Origin: CBDAPI01 sp965248635
GTDB lineage: Bacteria; Acidobacteriota; UBA6911; RPQK01; CBDAPI01
Assembly (NCBI GenBank): GCA_965248635.1
Contig: OZ252114.1
Coordinates: 1,364,001 to 1,428,000 of the forward strand
DNA length: 64,000 bases
Reading direction: 5' to 3'
This document shows, one piece after another, positions 59,896 through 64,000 of the stretch. The translations under genes were made by a program, and so were the position numbers. Every line of letters starts with the position of its first letter. The stretch's first letter is position 1. Below the pieces are notes generated by a model that was given only the letters and a program-made list of their open reading frames with translations, was not told the origin of the DNA and ran no database searches.

Positions 59896-61044
59896 TCAGC
59901 TCAGTGATCGAAAACTATCTGACTGCACGCCAGCGGTGACGAGTTCTCCGATCTCGCTGTCGCTTGGAGGGCTTGCCTCGAACACACGACTCCAGACCTC
60001 GGGTCTCTCCATGCAGGCATAGACACCGGTTGAAGCAGAGGCACGAGCGCGAATCCACTCCAGCATTTTCAAGTACATTCGGGTACGAATGCTCTTGGCG
60101 TATCGAAGCTTGCCGTCCGGACAGGGGACCAGTTCTCCCAGCGGCAGAAAGCTGCCAGGGAATCGACTGCGCAAGGTGTCGCGCAGCCCCGAAGTCATAC
60201 GCAGCGCTCCTATGGAAAACCAGGCAATGGCTTCCCCGGGGATGCGATCAAAAGTCTCGCCGACGAGACGCCGGTAGTCATTCTCCCAGTCCGTGTAGTG
60301 GACGAGCGGATCAAAGTGAAATCCCACCCTGTACCCTTCGTCCACACATTTCCGCGCAGCTCTTAGACGCTCTTCAATGGAGGCGGTCTTGTGCTCTTCC
60401 TGTTCCTGCACGTAGGGGGTGTTCATTGACCAGGAAACGACAGTTCTTTCCCTGTGCTCGAGCCCCAGCAGCCCCTCCACACAATCCGTCTTTGTCTTCA
60501 GCTCCAGTACCGCATTTCTTTGCGCGGCAAAAAACTCAACCAGTCTCCGCCCATACCCTGTGACGGGGTCGAGGGCCAGACTGTCGGCAAGTTCTCCCGT
60601 GCCGATGCGGAAGAAAGACCCCGGAGAGGCGGCCAGTACCGATTCCAACTCCCGAGTCAGGTCTTCAACGTTTGCGTGGACAACTATGTAGGGGAAGTTC
60701 AAGTAGGTCTGCAGATAGCAATAGCTGCATTCCATATGACAGTTGCTCGCAAAGTTGATCACAAAATAATTGCAGCAAACGTTGGCAGCCGAGCCCCTCG
60801 TCTGGCTCCCCGGACAGTATTTGAAGAAGCTTCCCCGGTGCCGTGTCAGGACCAGCGTCCTCTTTCCTACAGAGATAGTCGGCGTCTGAATCCTGGCCTG
60901 CCCCCGCAGTTGCTCCAGGGAATCGATGATATGTACGGGAACGCCGGATAGTCGTTCCAGTACCCGCTCGGTGATCACGGAGTGAAGGACTGCCTGTTCA
61001 ATGAGAACTTGGTTGGGTAGGTAGGCTGAACTGATTCCGGTCAT
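59896..61044 (-). CDS. SPL-family radical SAM protein
   Basis: A 382-residue protein resembling spore photoproduct lyase. The radical SAM Cys residues are at 102, 106 and 109 (CHMECSYCYLQTYLN), preceded by two adjacent Cys (CCNYF, about 90-91) and a Cys near 77. The SPL-like middle (RIGTGELADSLALDP, LELKTKTDCVEGLL, SWSMNTPYVQEQEEHKTASIEERLRAARKCVDEGYRVGFHFDPLVHY) is clear. The thymine-dimer hydrogen-donor Cys of true SPL (EASCTSD) is replaced here by GTG, so repair of spore photoproduct is doubtful. A ParB-like gene lies directly upstream in the same strand. Confidence 0.85.
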   Translation of the reverse strand: MTGISSAYLPNQVLIEQAVLHSVITERVLERLSGVPVHIIDSLEQLRGQARIQTPTISVGKRTLVLTRHRGSFFKYCPGSQTRGSAANVCCNYFVINFASNCHMECSYCYLQTYLNFPYIVVHANVEDLTRELESVLAASPGSFFRIGTGELADSLALDPVTGYGRRLVEFFAAQRNAVLELKTKTDCVEGLLGLEHRERTVVSWSMNTPYVQEQEEHKTASIEERLRAARKCVDEGYRVGFHFDPLVHYTDWENDYRRLVGETFDRIPGEAIAWFSIGALRMTSGLRDTLRSRFPGSFLPLGELVPCPDGKLRYAKSIRTRMYLKMLEWIRARASASTGVYACMERPEVWSRVFEASPPSDSEIGELVTAGVQSDSFRSLS

Positions 61045-61046
61045 TG

Positions 61047-61095
61047 GTTGAAAGTTGAAAGTTAAAAAGTTGAAAGTTAAAAAGTTGAAAGTTAA
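61047..61095. repeat. GTTGAAA/GTTAAAAA heptamer-octamer array
   Basis: Units GTTGAAA, GTTGAAA, GTTAAAAA, GTTGAAA, GTTAAAAA, GTTGAAA, GTTAA lie between the ParB-like and radical SAM genes, filling nearly the whole 53-base gap. Confidence 0.85.
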
Positions 61096-61097
61096 GA

Positions 61098-62102
61098 TTA
61101 TAGCAAGTCGAACAGATCCGCCATCTCTGGTCGGTGGGCAGCCTTCTCCAGGTGCTCCGCCACCCTGGCCAGCTGATCAGAAGATTGAACGGAGAACTCG
61201 AAGGCGAGGGAGTTCCCTTCAAAAAAAGGCGGCGGCGAGACACGTATTCTGCGGGGAAGAGACAGCGCCTTCAAGCTGGTCTCATATCTGGAAACCATCT
61301 TTTCAAACTCGGGATAGCGGCTCTCGTGGAGTCTCTCCAGAATCTTACGGAAGGTCACCGCATCTCCGGCTCGACCCTGTTCATGAAGCGTGTTACAGCC
61401 GGTTGCGTTCCAGCAGCTGAACAGAGGTGCCGCCTCTCCCTGTTGAATCCCCCGGGCCCGCAGGTCGTCCAGCAGGTCGAACACTCTCTTCTGGTAGCTG
61501 CGGCTGGGCCGGTAGTGCCGGGCCAGATCGAGGAAAAGCTGCTGCTCCGATGTCGTCCACCGCGCCAGTTTGAGAGCAATCTCCACTCGCAGGATGGATA
61601 GGCTTTTCTGAATCTCCAGAGGCAAGCGGGCGACTGCCCTACACTGCTTGTAGTGAAAACGATCCGGGCGCACGCCCAGAGCCGGCAGATAGCTGGATAC
61701 GATTTCTTCCTCGGAGACGCCCAGTTCGACCGCCAGCTTCGCCACTGCCAGGGCCTTCTCGAGCTCGGAGAACTCCCTGGTCCCGAGATTCTCGAAGAGC
61801 GCCAGATCGAAGAGCTTACGAAGGTCCCCTTCCTCTGTAACCAGCGCAGGGACGGTTTTCAGCCCGGCGCGAGTGGCGAGACGCTGGCGCTGGAAACCAC
61901 AAACGATGCGCAGTCGGCTCCCGTTGTGCTTGTGCAGAAGGAGAGGTGTCGTGAGGCCGACGCGCTCGATCGACAGGCCCAGAGCTTCGTTCACGATCCA
62001 ATCCGGAGTCGTGGCAAAGGTGCCGTCTTCGGTGTCAATCTGAGTGATCGGAACCACCTGAATAGCCTGTCTGGGGTCTCTCGTGATAGAACGTTGTTTC
62101 AT
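61098..62102 (-). CDS. ParB/Srx-like N-terminal domain protein
   Basis: From ATG 62102 the protein has 334 residues (an earlier start at 62159 adds 19). The ParB N-terminal domain is at about residues 20-110: VVPITQIDTEDGTFATTP, GLTTPLLLHKHNGSRLRIVCGFQRQRLATRAGLKTVPALV and LALFENLGTREFSELEKALAVAKL, matching ParB boxes I and II. A helical middle (SVSEEEIVSSYLPALGVRPDRFHYKQCRAVARLP) resembles a ParB helix-turn-helix region. There is no adjacent ParA gene, and the C-terminal half is not that of chromosomal ParB. It is the upstream partner of the SPL-like radical SAM gene. Confidence 0.85.
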   Translation of the reverse strand: MKQRSITRDPRQAIQVVPITQIDTEDGTFATTPDWIVNEALGLSIERVGLTTPLLLHKHNGSRLRIVCGFQRQRLATRAGLKTVPALVTEEGDLRKLFDLALFENLGTREFSELEKALAVAKLAVELGVSEEEIVSSYLPALGVRPDRFHYKQCRAVARLPLEIQKSLSILRVEIALKLARWTTSEQQLFLDLARHYRPSRSYQKRVFDLLDDLRARGIQQGEAAPLFSCWNATGCNTLHEQGRAGDAVTFRKILERLHESRYPEFEKMVSRYETSLKALSLPRRIRVSPPPFFEGNSLAFEFSVQSSDQLARVAEHLEKAAHRPEMADLFDLL

Positions 62103-62289
62103 GGTCTTCGCAACTATTCTGATAGGAAGACATCGTAGCTGACTGGAAAAAAAAGGCACGAATACCTATAATCCATGCCTTAGTCCCTGTTATGACTTAG
62201 AAGAGAGCGTTCTTGAGTCACTCCGATCCTACTTGATTGGAAGTAGTGTCAAGCTCACTGGGAAAAGAAGGAAATACTGAGGGGAGGAA

Positions 62290-63321
62290 ATGACTCTTAG
62301 GCATTTGACCAAGGTTGTCAGCCCGGTCCTTGCGATGAGCGTTATGGCCTCGTTTTCGCTCTGGGCTCAGGAACAGGACGCCGATTCTGCCGCTGCGGAA
62401 GAGTACCGCAGACAATATACCGCTGTCCAGAAATGTGCGGCTCTCACGGACCCGAAACCACTGCAGAAGTGTGTCCTCGACTACCTGGAGGCGGCGGGCC
62501 GTGAGCACACTGATCTCTTCAACTGGGCCGTGGGTGAGTACGCTCGGGCTATGACGAAGCAGATCCAGCAGAGCCAGCATGAAGAACTCATCGTTGCCGG
62601 GGAGGCAATGCTCAAGTACAGACCGGATGAGATGAATCTCATTACGCAGCTCTGCTACTCCGCCTTTCATGCGGGCCAGTACGCAAAGGCCACCGGGTAC
62701 TGTGAGACCGTGTATGCGAAAGACCCTGACACGAACCTTTTTCAGATTCTTCTCAGCGTCTATAAGGAGACCGGTGACAAGGCCAGGTACGCTGAGTATT
62801 CCAGAAAGGCGATCGACGTGCTGGAGCCGGCTCAGGCTTTTCCCTACCTGGAGGAACTCCTGGCATCCGCTGCCCAGAAAGAGAACTGGCCTCAGGCCGC
62901 ACGCTATGCCACAAAGACCTTGAATCTGCTCTCCAAAATGGAGAGAAATCCCAGCGTTTCTGAACAGGAATGGAATCGATGGGCCGGGAAAAAGCGTGCC
63001 CAGGCTCACTTGCTGATGGGCCGAAATGCCTACGAGGGTCAAGACTGGGCCAGCGCGGTGGTCGCCTACCAGAGAGTCATTCGCAACTCTGGAGACAAGA
63101 GCCTTCGGGGCGAGTCCTACTACTACATCGGGATGTCGAACTGGAAGGAAAACCGCCTTCAGCCGGCCATGGAAGCCTTTGCCTGCGGAGCGGCTCAGAA
63201 GGGTTCTCCCCACGCTGGAGCGTGTGACGGATACTTGATTCGTCTCTACAAATCCACCCACAATGATTCGACTGCCGGCCTCGCCGAATTCAAAGCTAGA
63301 GTGAGCCGCGACTGCTCCTAG
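62290..63321 (+). CDS. Exported TPR-repeat protein
   Basis: A 343-residue protein with a signal peptide (hydrophobic residues about 9-26, cleavage near LWAQ). At least five TPR-like helical pairs follow, including VAGEAMLKYRPDEMNLITQLCYSAFHAGQYAKATGYCETVYAKDP and LMGRNAYEGQDWASAVVAYQRVIRNSGDKSLRGESYYYIGMSNWKENRLQPAMEAFACGA. Some Cys residues occur near helix ends. It is probably a periplasmic scaffold. A good GGGGAGG ribosome site precedes the ATG. No partner is adjacent except the divergent ParB-like gene. Confidence 0.8.
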   Translation: MTLRHLTKVVSPVLAMSVMASFSLWAQEQDADSAAAEEYRRQYTAVQKCAALTDPKPLQKCVLDYLEAAGREHTDLFNWAVGEYARAMTKQIQQSQHEELIVAGEAMLKYRPDEMNLITQLCYSAFHAGQYAKATGYCETVYAKDPDTNLFQILLSVYKETGDKARYAEYSRKAIDVLEPAQAFPYLEELLASAAQKENWPQAARYATKTLNLLSKMERNPSVSEQEWNRWAGKKRAQAHLLMGRNAYEGQDWASAVVAYQRVIRNSGDKSLRGESYYYIGMSNWKENRLQPAMEAFACGAAQKGSPHAGACDGYLIRLYKSTHNDSTAGLAEFKARVSRDCS

Positions 63322-63323
63322 CA

Positions 63324-63427
63324 GGTTCCACGTTCCAGGTTCCAGGTTCCAGGTGGGCGCTCGCTGTCGCTCGCACCTTCTCTTCCTTGTAGCGTATGAA
63401 TATACGTGAAACGTGAAACGTAGAACC
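63324..63427. repeat. GTTCCAG heptamers with GGGCGCTCGCTGTCGCTCGC motif
   Basis: GTTCCAC and three GTTCCAG units (63324-63351) run into the GC-rich motif 63352-63377 and end with an inverted group ACGTGAAACGTGAAACGTAGAAC. It is the richest example of the composite element, between the TPR and helicase genes. Confidence 0.85.
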
Positions 63428-63485
63428 CCAAAGAGTGATCCGAACGACCGCAGGGCGCGGGGTGGCATGGTAGCCTTCCTTGACA

Positions 63486-64000
63486 ATGCTAACGGGAATC
63501 GAGCTGCTCCAACCACTGAACCAACCCCAGCGCAAAGCGGTGGAATTGTGCCAGGGTCCGCTCCTGATTGTGGCCGGAGCCGGCAGCGGCAAGACCCGTA
63601 CCATTACCTGCAAAATCGCCTTTCTCATCCATGAACACGGTGTCAACCCGGACAACATACTGGCCGTCACCTTCACCAACAAAGCCGCACAGGAAATGCG
63701 GGAACGAGTCGAGGTTCTGGTGGGTGACTCGCCAGGTCCTCCTCTCATTTCTACCTTTCATTCCTTCTCTGCCAGACTGCTAAGGCGGCATGCACACTTG
63801 CTGGGGTTTGGGAACGATTATTCGATCTGCGATGTTCAGGACCAGCGTCGGGTCTATGGAGTCGTCTACCAGGAGCTGGACGTGGACAAAGAGCAGTTGC
63901 CGGTGCGCCTGGTCCAGTCGGTTGTGACCCGGGCCAAGAACACGGGACAGTCCTGGCGGGGTTTTCAGGCCGCCCATCCTGAAACCCCGAACAACGAGCT
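63486..64000 (+). CDS. UvrD/PcrA/Rep-like DNA helicase (5' part, cut by window end)
   Basis: An open frame from ATG 63486 continues past the window edge. It shows the superfamily 1 helicase start: LLQPLNQPQRKAVELCQGPLLIVAGAGSGKTRTIT (Walker A at residues 30-37), the LAVTFTNKAAQEMRERV motif Ia and TFHSFSARLLRRHA motif Ib. Later motifs lie outside the window, so UvrD, PcrA and Rep cannot be separated. These enzymes unwind DNA in repair and replication-fork restart. Confidence 0.93.
   Translation, partial: MLTGIELLQPLNQPQRKAVELCQGPLLIVAGAGSGKTRTITCKIAFLIHEHGVNPDNILAVTFTNKAAQEMRERVEVLVGDSPGPPLISTFHSFSARLLRRHAHLLGFGNDYSICDVQDQRRVYGVVYQELDVDKEQLPVRLVQSVVTRAKNTGQSWRGFQAAHPETPNNE

Overview
The window looks like a piece of a diderm, aerobically respiring bacterial chromosome, most plausibly from the Acidobacteriota. 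This assignment is an inference from gene content: an imuA-imuB-dnaE2 mutagenesis cassette, a DUF1080 protein, a TAXI-type TRAP transporter, a CIRCE-controlled groES-groEL pair and a Rieske/cytochrome b/multihaem cytochrome c/aa3 oxidase cluster. No rRNA or species marker was seen. An outer membrane is implied by a TonB-dependent receptor and an OmpA/Pal-like lipoprotein. No phage, transposase or CRISPR array was found.

Layout. 0-4 kb: an ECF sigma factor with an anti-sigma-like membrane protein and a periplasmic LTxxQ-like protein, then groEL and groES with CIRCE (convergent, separated by a 17-bp hairpin). 4-10.2 kb: purC, cvpA, a Fis-like regulator, an ArnT-like glycosyltransferase, cysS and a lysine 6-transaminase gene. 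10.3-20.2 kb: yraN, a cytochrome c, a beta-propeller protein, tRNA-Gly(GCC), a TAXI receptor with fused TRAP permease, a flotillin operon and a SirB1-like protein. 20.4-33.2 kb: a respiratory operon encoding oxidase subunits II, I, two subunit III-like proteins and IV, a small CxxC membrane protein, Rieske, split cytochrome b, an eight-haem cytochrome c, a cupredoxin-like lipoprotein, and haem A/O synthases. 33.2-40.8 kb: an FHA-GAF-SpoIIE phosphatase, a frameshifted flavin reductase, and dnaE2-imuB-imuA on the minus strand.

40.9-49.2 kb: accessory genes, including a HEAT/lipoyl-like protein with an apparent frameshift, a dicluster ferredoxin next to a protein resembling eukaryotic PHPT1/Janus, a BON protein, a TonB receptor, a DUF1080 protein, an alpha/beta hydrolase and a sirtuin. 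49.1-55.9 kb: the minus-strand transcription/translation cluster rimP-nusA-infB-ylxP-nrnA-truB, without rbfA in its usual place. 55.9-64 kb: a degenerate M16 peptidase homologue, an OmpA-like lipoprotein, a methyltransferase, a SpoIIE phosphatase remnant, an SPL-family radical SAM gene with a ParB-like partner, a TPR protein, and the start of a UvrD/PcrA helicase.

The most unusual genome-scale signal is a family of short tandem repeats with a 7-base (sometimes 8-base) period. Examples of units are GTTCCAC, GTTCCGG, TTCAACC, ATTCCAG, GTTGAAA and CTCCCGC. They fill gaps between genes at more than a dozen places, often beside a GC-rich GGCGCTCG...CGCGCC motif, and in one case form the start of a coding sequence (imuA).
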